This document shows positions 46,746 through 55,276 of a stretch of DNA of 64,000 nucleotides, piece by piece. A program made the position numbers and the translations under genes. Within the stretch, counting starts at the first letter, position 1. Each line of letters starts with the position of its first letter. The stretch is taken from contig CP017245.1 of assembly GCA_001765415.1 (NCBI GenBank), positions 496,001 through 560,000 on the forward strand, in the 5' to 3' direction. The stretch comes from Candidatus Melainabacteria bacterium MEL.A1. Lineage in GTDB: Bacteria > Cyanobacteriota > Vampirovibrionia > Gastranaerophilales > Gastranaerophilaceae. The notes under the pieces were generated by a model. The model searched no databases and had not been told where the DNA came from. It worked only from the letters and a program-made list of their open reading frames with translations.

Positions 46746-47065
46746 ATGAAAACTATTATCAAATACCAATTACCGAATGGAAAAATTCCGTTTGATGAAT
46801 GGTTTAAAAATTTAGACAAAACTGTAAAAATTGAAGTTTTACTCAGACTTGAACGAGTTAAAATTGGATTGTATGGTAACTCAAGAAATTTGTCTAAGGG
46901 AATTTCCGAGCTTAAATTTTCTAACGGAAATAGAATTTATTTCGCTGAAAAAAAAATATCTTAATCATCCTTTTGACTGCCGGAAATAAACAACGACAAA
47001 GCAACGATATAAAAAAGGCTGAAAAATATTATAATGATTTTTTAGAAAGGGATAAAAATGACTAA
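46746..47065 (+). pseudogene. HigB/RelE-type toxin with frameshift in an A9 tract
   Basis: The first frame (46746-46964, 72 aa) matches Gp49-like HigB toxins: GKIPFDEWFKNLDKTVKIEV, RLERVKIG, LKFSNGNRIYFAE. It stops right after a run of nine A (46948-46956). The next frame continues the family exactly: NILIILLTAGNKQRQSNDIK then KAEKYYNDFLERDKND, ending at 47065 and overlapping the antitoxin ATG. One extra A would restore a 106-residue toxin. Either it is inactivated, or transcriptional slippage on the A run makes some full-length product. Confidence 0.75.
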
Positions 47066-47369
47066 AATGCCAGAATTTCAAACAGAAGAATATTTAAAAG
47101 ACGATTTAGACTTACAAAAAGAATACATAAATCAATTACTCAACATGTATATTGAAGATGGTAATATAGAGGCATTTTTGTCTGCACTTAAACCTATAAT
47201 CAAACTACATGGCAGTATTACCGAATTTGCAAAGAAAACAGGGATTAACAGAACTTATTTTTACAAGTTATTTAAAAATGAAGTAAAACCGGAATTACCA
47301 ACTATAGTTTTAATAATAAAAAATCTTGGGTTTGATATTAATTTCAGTCTTACTCATAAATTAAATTGA
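47058..47369 (+). CDS. HigA-type antitoxin (addiction module antidote protein)
   Basis: 103 residues. FQTEEYLKDDLDLQKEYINQ at the N-terminus and the HTH region SITEFAKKTGINRTYFYKLF are characteristic of the antidote family that pairs with Gp49-like toxins. Gene order toxin-antitoxin is the HigBA order; its start overlaps the end of the toxin's second frame by 8 bp. The antitoxin is intact while the toxin frame is broken. The 3' end overlaps ruvA by 9 bp. Confidence 0.88.
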   Translation: MTKMPEFQTEEYLKDDLDLQKEYINQLLNMYIEDGNIEAFLSALKPIIKLHGSITEFAKKTGINRTYFYKLFKNEVKPELPTIVLIIKNLGFDINFSLTHKLN

Positions 47370-47978
47370 CAAAACTCTCAATGCTTCCTTAAGAATTTCT
47401 TCTGCAGATGCTTTGTCATTCAACGCTGCAAGTGCTTTTGTTATCGCATTTTGGATTTCATTTCGTTCATAACCCAATGAAACAAGTACCATTTGCGCAT
47501 CTTCCACTGCTTGATTATCAATTTTTTGCGGAGTTATTGATGTGATTTTTATTGGTTCTTTTGTTTGGTAATTCATTAACTTATCTTTTAATTCCAAAAT
47601 TATCTTCTGCGCTAACTTTGGACCAACACCTTTTGCTCTAGTTATTTCCTTATAATTCCCTTCAATTACAAAACCAATTAATTCTGAAGATTCAAATTCA
47701 TCCAACAAAGTCAAAGCCATTTTTGAGCCAACTCCAGAAACGGATGTCAAAATATTGAATATGTCCCTATCTTCCTTGTGCAAAAAACCACACAAACTCA
47801 TCTTATCTTCTCTGTGCAAAAGGACTGTATAAATTTTTACATTTTCACCTTTAACTTCATTAAAATCTCTTGTTGTAACCTCCAAAAGATACCCAATTCC
47901 GGCAGCTTCTACCGTAATATATGTTCCTTTTGTTGAATTTGTTTTGTTGGCTAAAACACCTTTTATATAATCGTACAT
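47361..47978 (-). CDS. ruvA: Holliday junction DNA helicase subunit RuvA
   Basis: 205 residues. Domain I OB fold (MYDYIKGVLANKTNSTKGTY), two helix-hairpin-helix motifs (ILTSVSGVGSKMAL and ITRAKGVGPKLAQKIILELK), and C-terminal domain III (EDAQMVLVSLGYERNEIQNA) that contacts RuvB. It lies 6 bp downstream of dnaA on the same strand, an uncommon pairing. Confidence 0.96.
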   Translation of the reverse strand: MYDYIKGVLANKTNSTKGTYITVEAAGIGYLLEVTTRDFNEVKGENVKIYTVLLHREDKMSLCGFLHKEDRDIFNILTSVSGVGSKMALTLLDEFESSELIGFVIEGNYKEITRAKGVGPKLAQKIILELKDKLMNYQTKEPIKITSITPQKIDNQAVEDAQMVLVSLGYERNEIQNAITKALAALNDKASAEEILKEALRVLSI

Positions 47979-47984
47979 ATTATA

Positions 47985-49379
47985 TTAACCCTCAATACTA
48001 CGCCTTATTTCATACACAGAATTTTCAAGCTCCTTATTTGTTCTTAGCTCTCCCTTGATTTTTTCATAAGAGTAAAGCATAGTTGTATGTTTTTTCTTAA
48101 AAAATTCTGCAATACTTTCAAAACTCTTTTCAGTCAATTCTCTTGCCATATAAACCGCAACATGACGAGCTGATGACACCCTTTGATTTCTTGCGGAACT
48201 TAAAAAGTCCTTTATTGAAACACCGTAGTAATCACCGACCGCTCTTGCAACTTTTTCAATTGTGAGTTCTTCTCTAATTTGCTCACAATTTAAAACTTTT
48301 TTTGTAAATTCAAGGGTTATATCTGTTTTTTCAATATCAGCATATGCGCTAACCTTGTTAAATGCACCTTCTAATTCTCGAACATTATTTACAAAGTTTT
48401 TTGCAATATACTCAAAAACTTCAAAACCGGCATTAACACCTGCTTGTTCTGCCAAATTTGCAAGGATTGCAACTCTTGTTTCAAAATCAGGAGGAGTAAT
48501 ATCAACCATCAATCCCATCTCAAAACGAGTTCTCAACCTGTCTGGAAGCGTCGGAATATCTTTCGGTAATCTATCGGAAGTTATTACAATCTGTTTATTT
48601 TTGTTATGCAAACTATCAAATGTATGGAAAATTTCTTCCATAGTGTAAGTTTTACTTTCCAAAAACTGAATATCATCAATTAATAAAACATCAACATTTC
48701 TATATTTTTGACGAAATTTGTCCATTCTTGAATTTCTGTCATTTCCGCCACATTGAATATTTTTGATTAACTCATTTACATATTCTTCTGTCTTGATATA
48801 TTTAACTTTTAATTTCGGCTTGTTGAAAATAATATAATGTCCAATCGCTTGCATAAGGTGAGTTTTGCCTAATCCTGATGCGCCATAAATAAATAACGGG
48901 TTATATTTTTTTGCAGGATTTTGAGCAACCGCAAACGCTGCAGCATGTGCAAAACGGCTATTTTCACCCACTACAAAGTTTGAAAATTTATATTTCAAAT
49001 TAAGATTTGCCGAAGATTGCATCTGCGCAAGATTATCAATAATCTTACTTTCTTCTGTTTCAGGAAGTGAGCGTTTTGCCTTGTTGAGTTCTTTTCTCTT
49101 TTCCTTTTGGTACTTGTCAGCTAATTCTGCATCAAAATTAATCTGATAACTAACATTTTTACCAAGAACTTTTTTCAACGCATCTAAAATTTGATTATCA
49201 TAATTTGCTCTGATAACCTGAGGTGCAAGAGCGAGAACAGAGCATAAAAAGAACACATTCCCGTCATAATCTACCGGTTCAAGAGCATCTAACCACATCT
49301 GAAAAGCGGGTGCCGGAACACTATCCTTTAATTCATTTTTTATTTCACTCCAAAGATTTTTTACTTCCAAAATATCCAT
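47985..49379 (-). CDS. dnaA: chromosomal replication initiator DnaA
   Basis: 464 residues. Domain I WSEIKNELKDSVPAPAFQMW, AAA+ domain with Walker A YGASGLGKTHLMQAIGHY and Walker B VLLIDDIQFLESK, and C-terminal DNA-binding domain SSARNQRVSSARHVAVYMAR. All key motifs intact. Neighbours are ruvA and a pilin-like gene; no dnaN is adjacent, and no cluster of DnaA boxes was found in the flanks, so this is probably not the origin. Confidence 0.97.
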   Translation of the reverse strand: MDILEVKNLWSEIKNELKDSVPAPAFQMWLDALEPVDYDGNVFFLCSVLALAPQVIRANYDNQILDALKKVLGKNVSYQINFDAELADKYQKEKRKELNKAKRSLPETEESKIIDNLAQMQSSANLNLKYKFSNFVVGENSRFAHAAAFAVAQNPAKKYNPLFIYGASGLGKTHLMQAIGHYIIFNKPKLKVKYIKTEEYVNELIKNIQCGGNDRNSRMDKFRQKYRNVDVLLIDDIQFLESKTYTMEEIFHTFDSLHNKNKQIVITSDRLPKDIPTLPDRLRTRFEMGLMVDITPPDFETRVAILANLAEQAGVNAGFEVFEYIAKNFVNNVRELEGAFNKVSAYADIEKTDITLEFTKKVLNCEQIREELTIEKVARAVGDYYGVSIKDFLSSARNQRVSSARHVAVYMARELTEKSFESIAEFFKKKHTTMLYSYEKIKGELRTNKELENSVYEIRRSIEG

Positions 49380-49404
49380 ATATTCATTTTACTATAAAAA
49401 TAAA

Positions 49405-50445
49405 TTAATATTTTATTTTAACAGGAAAATCTTTAGGAATTTTCCAACCATTATAAGCAATCAATGCAGTGCAATAAGCTCCAGATTTATTAAGATTATT
49501 ACAAGAATATAACGCTCCCGTTTTCAATTTTTCAACATCGCCATCCCATTGATATAAAAACGGCTCCAATCCTTTTCTATAAAGATATTTCCAATCTGGG
49601 TTACTATTATTTGGATAAAATTCAAATGCAAAATGACATATAGCACCATTATCCTTTATTGTTTTTATATTTTCTATACAACGAATTGCATTTTTAGGAT
49701 AAAAATAAATTTCCCTATTATGAATTAATGGATAGCCAAATGCACTTCCATCAGCTAGATAATACAATTGCATCTTATATAATTTTGGAGAATTAACAAC
49801 TTTTTTATCAACAATTTTCATATAAGGAGCTATATACCTATCAAATTTTTCATTCAGAACACCAGAATAATCTTCCGGCGTTTCATTTTTTTCATTATCA
49901 TATTCTCCATTAAACCAATAATCCCAAGTAGATGTATCTCCATTTTCTGCAACAGATTGTTGTATTGCTTGATTGAAAATAGAATAAAATTTCTTCAAGC
50001 GAACTTCCGTAATATGATTATTATAATTTGCAATCAATGCAGGCATTGTCATTGCGGCAACTACTCCAATGATACCGAGAGTGATTAAGACTTCTGCAAG
50101 AGTAAAAGCTCCATACCAATGCCTGAAGTATGAACCAACACTGTCACAGGTGGCTACGTGCGTAGCACAGGCAGGTCGTTTGAGTGAAAAGAGAGAAGTG
50201 AAACGTGAAAAGACCGTTTTATTTGGCAAAACGTCATCTTGAGCGCAAGCGAAAGATCGCATTGTTAATATAATTTTACCAACCATGCGATACTTCGGAC
50301 TGTTGTCCTCAGTATGACTATTTTTATTTTCGTAACAGACTTTGCCTTTATGCGTCTTTGCATCTAGGCATCTTAAGTCATAACTATGAGCTACGTGCGT
50401 AGCATCTGTTGTAAGTGTGAATGCTCTAAACTTAAATTTTCTCAT
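49405..50445 (-). CDS. pilin-like protein with 105-residue in-frame insert after the prepilin leader
   Basis: 346 residues; ATG at 50445 with SD GAGAGG. It begins MRKFKFRAFTL, a normal prepilin start. Instead of continuing AEVL it runs into repeat-derived sequence (residues 12-112), and the motif restarts as GAFTLAEVLITLGIIG at 112. The AFTL string is therefore present twice, 315 bp apart, differing only at third codon positions. The insert contains two GCTACGTGCGTAGC palindromes (50153-50166, 50390-50403) and an 86-bp element (50232-50317). The frame stays open throughout. The C-terminus YNGWKIPKDFPVKIKY matches the 55.3-kb gene. How such a leader is processed is unclear. Confidence 0.78.
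   Translation of the reverse strand: MRKFKFRAFTLTTDATHVAHSYDLRCLDAKTHKGKVCYENKNSHTEDNSPKYRMVGKIILTMRSFACAQDDVLPNKTVFSRFTSLFSLKRPACATHVATCDSVGSYFRHWYGAFTLAEVLITLGIIGVVAAMTMPALIANYNNHITEVRLKKFYSIFNQAIQQSVAENGDTSTWDYWFNGEYDNEKNETPEDYSGVLNEKFDRYIAPYMKIVDKKVVNSPKLYKMQLYYLADGSAFGYPLIHNREIYFYPKNAIRCIENIKTIKDNGAICHFAFEFYPNNSNPDWKYLYRKGLEPFLYQWDGDVEKLKTGALYSCNNLNKSGAYCTALIAYNGWKIPKDFPVKIKY
50232..50317. repeat. 86-bp element with GTCAT..TGAG terminal inverted repeats
   Basis: Starts GTCATCTTGAGCG and ends CTCAGTATGAC (inverted repeats, 9 of 11 matching). Shorter version of 56225-56370, lacking the GCTACG palindrome. Entirely within the 49405-50445 frame. Confidence 0.65.
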
Positions 50446-50580
50446 GCCAGCCTCTCAAATGTTTCAAATCCTTAGTAATAATTTTATATTATTAGTAATA
50501 AATTACTAATAATATAACAAATTCCCAAAATTTTGTCAATTATAACCAATTAAAAGTTATAATTTTCCTAAAGAGGAATT

Positions 50581-50796
50581 ATGTCAGTTAGAACGAGTAT
50601 CAAAACTTTATTACTACAAGAAAATATGACTTTGACAGAATTGGCAAAAATTGCAACAGAAACAACAGGCAAACAATACACTGTAGACAGTTTGTCACGC
50701 AAATTGCAAAACGAAACAATGAAATTTAATGAAGCAGAAATGCTTATCAAATGTATTGGTTACAAAATTAATTTTGAAAAAACTGACAAATTTTAA
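50581..50796 (+). CDS. small HTH-like protein
   Basis: 71 residues. MTLTELAKIATETTGKQYTV and DSLSRKLQNETMKFNEAEML form a short Cro-type helix-turn-helix, ending KCIGYKINFEK. SD AAGAGGAAT. It stands alone, divergent from the pilin-like gene at 49.4 kb and overlapping the convergent RNA methyltransferase by 4 bp. Its intergenic region with the pilin gene is AT-rich with ATTACTAATAAT-type repeats that could be operator sites. Confidence 0.7.
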   Translation: MSVRTSIKTLLLQENMTLTELAKIATETTGKQYTVDSLSRKLQNETMKFNEAEMLIKCIGYKINFEKTDKF

Positions 50797-51545
50797 ACAA
50801 ACAATTCATATAGAACAACTGCGCAAGAAACTGACAAATTAAGAGATTCTACACTTTTTGTCATCTCAATTTTTACTGATTTTGTAGAAAATTTTATCAA
50901 ATCTTCAGAAAGTCCATCCGCTTCTGAACCAAACATAACAACAACCTTTTCACCTATCTTACAATTTTTCAAAAGATGTGTAGCTCTAGGAAGAGTTGCA
51001 ATTCTGTCATAATTAGAAAAAACTTTTTCCAATTCACTAAAATCAGAAATATAAACAACCGGAATTTTCCATAAATTTCCAACCGTTGATCGTACGCATT
51101 TTGGGTTGTACAAATCCGCACATTCTTTTCCAAAAAGCACCACCGCATCAGCACCAAAAGCAACAGATGTCCGTAAAATTGTACCTAAATTTCCCAAATC
51201 TTTTATATTTTCTAAAAGAACAACTTTTTTAGCATTTTTCAAATCTTTTATTGAATACTCTTTTTTACTGGCAATTGCAACAACATCCGGGGCAGAATCT
51301 GTTGTAGAAATCTTTTTCAGAACCGCATCAGTTGTCAAAATCAATTTATTTTTCAAAAAATTATAATGTTCAGCTTTATCTTTCAAAACAAAAACATTTT
51401 CTATCTCTAATCCTGCATTAAAAGCTTCTTCAACACATTTGTAACCTTCCAACAAAAATTTATTTTCTTTATCTCTATATTTTTTTTGTTGAAGTTTTAC
51501 AGTTTCTTTTACCAAATCATTATTTACGCTCGTAATTTCTTGCAA
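50793..51545 (-). CDS. TrmH/SpoU family RNA 2'-O-methyltransferase
   Basis: 250 residues. N-terminal substrate-binding region NKFLLEGYKCVEEAFNAG; SPOUT methyltransferase motifs VLLENIKDLGNLGTILRTSV, VMFGSEADGLSEDL, and ESLNLSVSCAVVLYEL, which form the trefoil knot and SAM site. It methylates an rRNA or tRNA ribose; the target is not evident. Its ATG follows the pepP stop directly, in the ppiC-pepP-methyltransferase operon. Confidence 0.92.
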   Translation of the reverse strand: MQEITSVNNDLVKETVKLQQKKYRDKENKFLLEGYKCVEEAFNAGLEIENVFVLKDKAEHYNFLKNKLILTTDAVLKKISTTDSAPDVVAIASKKEYSIKDLKNAKKVVLLENIKDLGNLGTILRTSVAFGADAVVLFGKECADLYNPKCVRSTVGNLWKIPVVYISDFSELEKVFSNYDRIATLPRATHLLKNCKIGEKVVVMFGSEADGLSEDLIKFSTKSVKIEMTKSVESLNLSVSCAVVLYELFV

Positions 51546-53084
51546 TTATAATACCTCAAATTCCTTCAGCCATTCTTTTTCCTGCTCATTCAACATAGAA
51601 AAATCAATCAACTTTTTCTCATAATTCATGTGAACAAAAGATGTAATTTTTCCATCCTTCATATAACAAGAATTTTCAAGTCTTACCCCAAAATGTTTTT
51701 CGTTATAAAGTCCCGGTTCAATCGTAAAACACATATTATTTTTAATTTCGACTTTCGCCATCTCGTTTTTGCTCAAATTTGGAGGATATTCGTGAACACT
51801 CACTCCAATCCCATGTCCCAAACCATGATTAAAAACAAAACCTTCAATTTCATTTTCTGAATATATTTTTCGAGCTAGACTATCAATATTGTAACCGACA
51901 AATTGTTCATCTGATGATGGTTTATAATTATACGCATTCAAAAACATTTTCAAAACAGTCGTATAAACTTTTCTTTGTAAGTCTGACGGTTTACCTTTTA
52001 CAAAAACTCTCGTAATATCAGTTGCCAAACCCTGTTCATAATACGCACCGCAATCAATCAAAACCAGACTTCCATCTGTTAAAATTTCATCTTTTGAACA
52101 CTTCGAATAATGCGCAAGTGCAGAATTTTTATCCTTTGCAACAATTGATTTGAAACTCAAGCTCTTTGCTCCAAATCTCTTAAACTCTTTTTCCAATTGC
52201 ACTGCAATATCGTATTCAGAAATATTATCGTTGTTTTCAATATATTCTCTAATCGCTTTAACCGCCATATCAGTACGTTTAAAAGCATCTATATAATGAG
52301 AAATTTCGTCATTTGTTTTAACAGATTTCATCAATTTTATCGGACTATCTTGCAAAATTTTCAATTTATCACCTACAAGGCGGTAATCATAAGCATTTAT
52401 ACAAGATTTATCTACATAAATATTTCCGTTATAACTTTCAACAAAATCATCAATTTCATCTAACAATCTTGCTCTACCATTTAAAATTACGGCTTTACCC
52501 CTTATTTTTGACGAATAATTTTTAGAAAAATCTCTCAAATTAAACAAATAAGAAACTTCTTCCAAATTCGTTATCAAAACAGCACCGTCTAAACTTATAT
52601 CTTTAATTTTGTCCTCAACTGGAACACCTTCCACTTGAACAATATTAGAATTGTCGTATTCAATATTTTTTTCTAAAGGATCAAAATCCAAATATTTTAT
52701 ATTTACACCTTTTTCTTGAAGATATTCAACTCGTTTTTGGGAATTTTTCTTAGAAAATACACCTAAACTTTCATTTTCAGGGATTTTCATAATCAATTCA
52801 TCCAAAAACACTTGTCCTGTTTGAAGTTTAACCACTGTTACAACATCATGATTTACTTCCAAATCCGCTTGAATATGGTATCTCCCATCAACAAACAGAA
52901 ATATATTATCAGGTGCAACCAAAACATCACCTGTCGAGCCGGAAAAACCTGTCAAAAAATATCTTGAATTTTCTTCCAACGGCGTATATTCTTCCAAATA
53001 TTTGTTTGTAGAATTTACGAGCAGGTAGTTTATTCCCTGCTCATTCATAAATTCTCTAATTTTTTTAATAGAATTATTCATCAA
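51546..53084 (-). CDS. pepP: Xaa-Pro aminopeptidase (M24B)
   Basis: 512 residues. N-terminal creatinase-type domain (1-270), C-terminal pita-bread metallopeptidase with metal ligands in LIDCGAYYEQGLATDITR, HGLGHGIGVSVHE and FTIEPGLYN plus the final RLENS. It removes N-terminal residues preceding proline. It overlaps the ppiC stop by 11 bp; the pairing with a prolyl isomerase on one transcript fits peptide and protein processing at proline. Confidence 0.9.
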   Translation of the reverse strand: MMNNSIKKIREFMNEQGINYLLVNSTNKYLEEYTPLEENSRYFLTGFSGSTGDVLVAPDNIFLFVDGRYHIQADLEVNHDVVTVVKLQTGQVFLDELIMKIPENESLGVFSKKNSQKRVEYLQEKGVNIKYLDFDPLEKNIEYDNSNIVQVEGVPVEDKIKDISLDGAVLITNLEEVSYLFNLRDFSKNYSSKIRGKAVILNGRARLLDEIDDFVESYNGNIYVDKSCINAYDYRLVGDKLKILQDSPIKLMKSVKTNDEISHYIDAFKRTDMAVKAIREYIENNDNISEYDIAVQLEKEFKRFGAKSLSFKSIVAKDKNSALAHYSKCSKDEILTDGSLVLIDCGAYYEQGLATDITRVFVKGKPSDLQRKVYTTVLKMFLNAYNYKPSSDEQFVGYNIDSLARKIYSENEIEGFVFNHGLGHGIGVSVHEYPPNLSKNEMAKVEIKNNMCFTIEPGLYNEKHFGVRLENSCYMKDGKITSFVHMNYEKKLIDFSMLNEQEKEWLKEFEVL

Positions 53085-53367
53085 TCATGCCTGTAAGTTG
53101 AATCAAGTGCCATCCAAATTGAGTTTCAACAGGTTCAGAAACTTCGCCTATTTCTTTCATTGCAAAAGCTGCATCTTCAAAAGGTTTTACCATAACCCCT
53201 CTTTTAAAGAAACCTAAATCTCCACCTTCATGACCTGATGGACAAAGAGAAATTTGTCTTGCAGCATCTTCAAAAGAAATTTTACCTGCATTAATATCTT
53301 CTCTCAACTTTTTAGCTTCGTCTTCTGTCTTAACCAATACATGACTTGCTCTAACTTCTTTTAACAT
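53074..53367 (-). CDS. parvulin-type peptidyl-prolyl isomerase
   Basis: 97 residues, a stand-alone parvulin domain with no signal peptide, so cytoplasmic. Signatures RASHVLVKTEDEAKKLREDI, CPSGHEGGDLGFFKRGVMVK, and TQFGWHLIQLTG. SD AAGGAG. First gene of the operon with pepP and the RNA methyltransferase. A structured RNA with terminator lies immediately upstream. Confidence 0.93.
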   Translation of the reverse strand: MLKEVRASHVLVKTEDEAKKLREDINAGKISFEDAARQISLCPSGHEGGDLGFFKRGVMVKPFEDAAFAMKEIGEVSEPVETQFGWHLIQLTGMIDE

Positions 53368-53439
53368 ATTATTCTCCTTGTTACTGTTAACCCGCTAAAT
53401 AATAGCATAAAAAAAAGTATTTTTCCAATTTTACCTAAT

Positions 53440-53612
53440 AAAAAGACCTACTCAGGGGGGCTGAATAGGCCGTTGCATATCAAACATAGAGTCTGTTTAT
53501 GAAAAATTTGTACATAGTATGTCTTAGAGAATAAGCTTGCCATGTTTTAACCAAACCGCTAAAGAAAAAATCTTGTCGCAACCCCGAATAAGTGTCTGGA
53601 CATAACAAGCTT
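53440..53612 (-). ncRNA. putative structured small RNA (about 173 nt) with own promoter and terminator
   Basis: A -10 TATAAT (53616-53621, minus strand) precedes AAGCTTGTTATG (53601-53612), which pairs over 12 bp with CATGGCAAGCTT (53533-53544). An inner stem CCAGAC/GTTTGG is possible. It ends in a GC-rich hairpin (53445-53455 with 53461-53471) followed by a U-run, a clear terminator. It contains no convincing ORF. It could be a stand-alone RNA such as 6S RNA (size fits) or a leader of ppiC with a terminator; the family was not identified. Confidence 0.55.
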
Positions 53613-53763
53613 ACAATTATATAATAACGTTTTTTTCAAAACATTTCACCACTCTTGAGAATAACTTTTCACAAAAAGAATAACATAAGAGAGTTAGCCC
53701 AAAAGGATTAGTTTTTATGTTTAGCTATTGCAAAATTTTTTTTTTATATTATATTAGAGTTAT

Positions 53764-53836
53764 GCGGAAGTAACTCAATGGCTAGAGTACCTGCCTTCCA
53801 AGCAGGCTGTTGCGAGTTCGAGTCTCGTCTTCCGCT
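53764..53836 (+). tRNA. tRNA-Gly (UCC)
   Basis: 73 nt. Acceptor stem GCGGAAG / CTTCCGC with discriminator T, D arm around CTCAATGGCTAGAG, anticodon stem-loop CCTGC-CTTCCAA-GCAGG giving anticodon UCC, T arm with GTTCGAGTC. CCA is not encoded. A T-run follows. The 5' side has a TATATTATATTAG region that likely serves as promoter. Confidence 0.97.
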
Positions 53837-53867
53837 TTTTTAGTGCAAAAATTAGGGATTAAAAATC

Positions 53868-54716
53868 ATGCTTGAACAAATGGCGGTTAACGCAGATAAC
53901 ATAAACAAAGTTCTTTCAACTTTCAAAGTTAGTATGTTTATCGGAATTGTTGTAAACATAATTATTATTTCTGTACTTTTCAGACTTACAGACATGTTTA
54001 TAAATAAATTAAAAGAAAAGTTTATCAACCAAGATAATTCTGCGACATTAAGTCATATTTTTCCAATATTGCAAAAAGTAATTAAAACATTAATCTTTTT
54101 CTTTATAACCGCATCATTTTTGCAAAGTCAAGGTTACTCCCTAACTTCACTTATCGCAGGTTTCGGGATTACCGGTTTGGCAGTTGGTTTTGCGGCACAA
54201 CAAACTATCGCATCAATGTTCGGTACACTTGCAATTTTGACAGACAAAGTTTTCAAAATTGGTGATTTTATCAGAGTTAACAATATTGAAGGATATGTTG
54301 AAAATATCACACTTCATTCAACTAAAGTAAGAACTCTCGACAACTTTATGGTAACAATCCCAAATAACATAATTGATTCCAACATTGTAGAAAACATTTC
54401 TCGTGCAAAAAAGAGAAAAATTCAAGTTATTTTCGGAATTACGTACGATACAAGCGAAGTAAAAATACAAAAAGCAATTGCAATCATCAAATCAATTATG
54501 AAATCTCGACATGACGTAACACAAGATTTTAGAGTAAACATTGATGCTTTAGATAACAGTTCTATCAATCTAAAATTGTTCGGTTATGTAAAAACATCAT
54601 CAATTATAACATTAGAAAAAGTTCGTAGTGAAATATTATTTGAAGTAATAAAGCAGTTTAGAGCAGAAGGAATTGAATTTGCATTCCCATCACAGACTAT
54701 TTATATGGCAAAATAA
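53868..54716 (+). CDS. MscS-family mechanosensitive channel
   Basis: 282 residues. Three N-terminal helices (about 18-40, 65-85, 92-125). The pore helix region GFGITGLAVGFAAQQTIASM, followed by DKVFKIGDFIRVNNIEGYVE, is the MscS signature, with the beta domain and C-terminal ferredoxin-like domain after it. It releases solutes on hypo-osmotic shock. Three bases before rlmH, so cotranscribed. Confidence 0.94.
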   Translation: MLEQMAVNADNINKVLSTFKVSMFIGIVVNIIIISVLFRLTDMFINKLKEKFINQDNSATLSHIFPILQKVIKTLIFFFITASFLQSQGYSLTSLIAGFGITGLAVGFAAQQTIASMFGTLAILTDKVFKIGDFIRVNNIEGYVENITLHSTKVRTLDNFMVTIPNNIIDSNIVENISRAKKRKIQVIFGITYDTSEVKIQKAIAIIKSIMKSRHDVTQDFRVNIDALDNSSINLKLFGYVKTSSIITLEKVRSEILFEVIKQFRAEGIEFAFPSQTIYMAK

Positions 54717-54719
54717 AAA

Positions 54720-55190
54720 ATGAATATTAAAATTATTGCATTAGGAAAAATTAAAGAAAAATTTTTGAAAGAAGGAATAGACGAATTTATGAAACGTCTA
54801 ACACCTTATGCCTCTGTTGAAATTATCGAACTTCCGGCTATTGAAATAAAAGACGAAAACCTAACTCAAAGAGTTCTCGAGCAAGAGGGAGAAAAAATTC
54901 TTTCGCATATTAAACCTCAATCATACGTAATCACATTGGAAATTAAAGGGAAAATGTTTTCGTCAGAAGAATTTGCCCAAAAGATAGAAGAATTAACAAA
55001 TGATGGAATTAGCGAAATAATCTTTATAATAGGTTCTTCATGTGGTATTTCTCCAATTGTATCGACTAGAGCAAACCTAAAAATGAGCATGTCAAAAATG
55101 ACGTTTTTGCACCAATTTGCAAGATTAATCCTAGTCGAACAAATCTACAGAGCATTCAAAATCATCAAGGGCGAAACTTATCATAAATAG
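54720..55190 (+). CDS. rlmH: 23S rRNA pseudouridine-1915 N3-methyltransferase
   Basis: 156 residues, exact family length. MNIKIIALGKIKEKFLKEGI at the N-terminus, SPOUT-fold FIIGSSCGIS (family usually FVIGGxxG), and the C-terminal HQFARLILVEQIYRAFKIIK with GETYHK. Follows mscS in one unit. Confidence 0.96.
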   Translation: MNIKIIALGKIKEKFLKEGIDEFMKRLTPYASVEIIELPAIEIKDENLTQRVLEQEGEKILSHIKPQSYVITLEIKGKMFSSEEFAQKIEELTNDGISEIIFIIGSSCGISPIVSTRANLKMSMSKMTFLHQFARLILVEQIYRAFKIIKGETYHK

Positions 55191-55276
55191 CCATCAGATA
55201 CTTATATACAAAAAGTATCGTAGTCCATTTTGAAAATAAAAAGTTAAACGTTATAACAATTATTAGCCTAACTCAA

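Noticed and set aside
53440..53612. T-box leader interpretation of the structured RNA
   Set aside because: The conserved T-box sequence is absent and the downstream gene is not an aminoacyl-tRNA synthetase or amino-acid gene.
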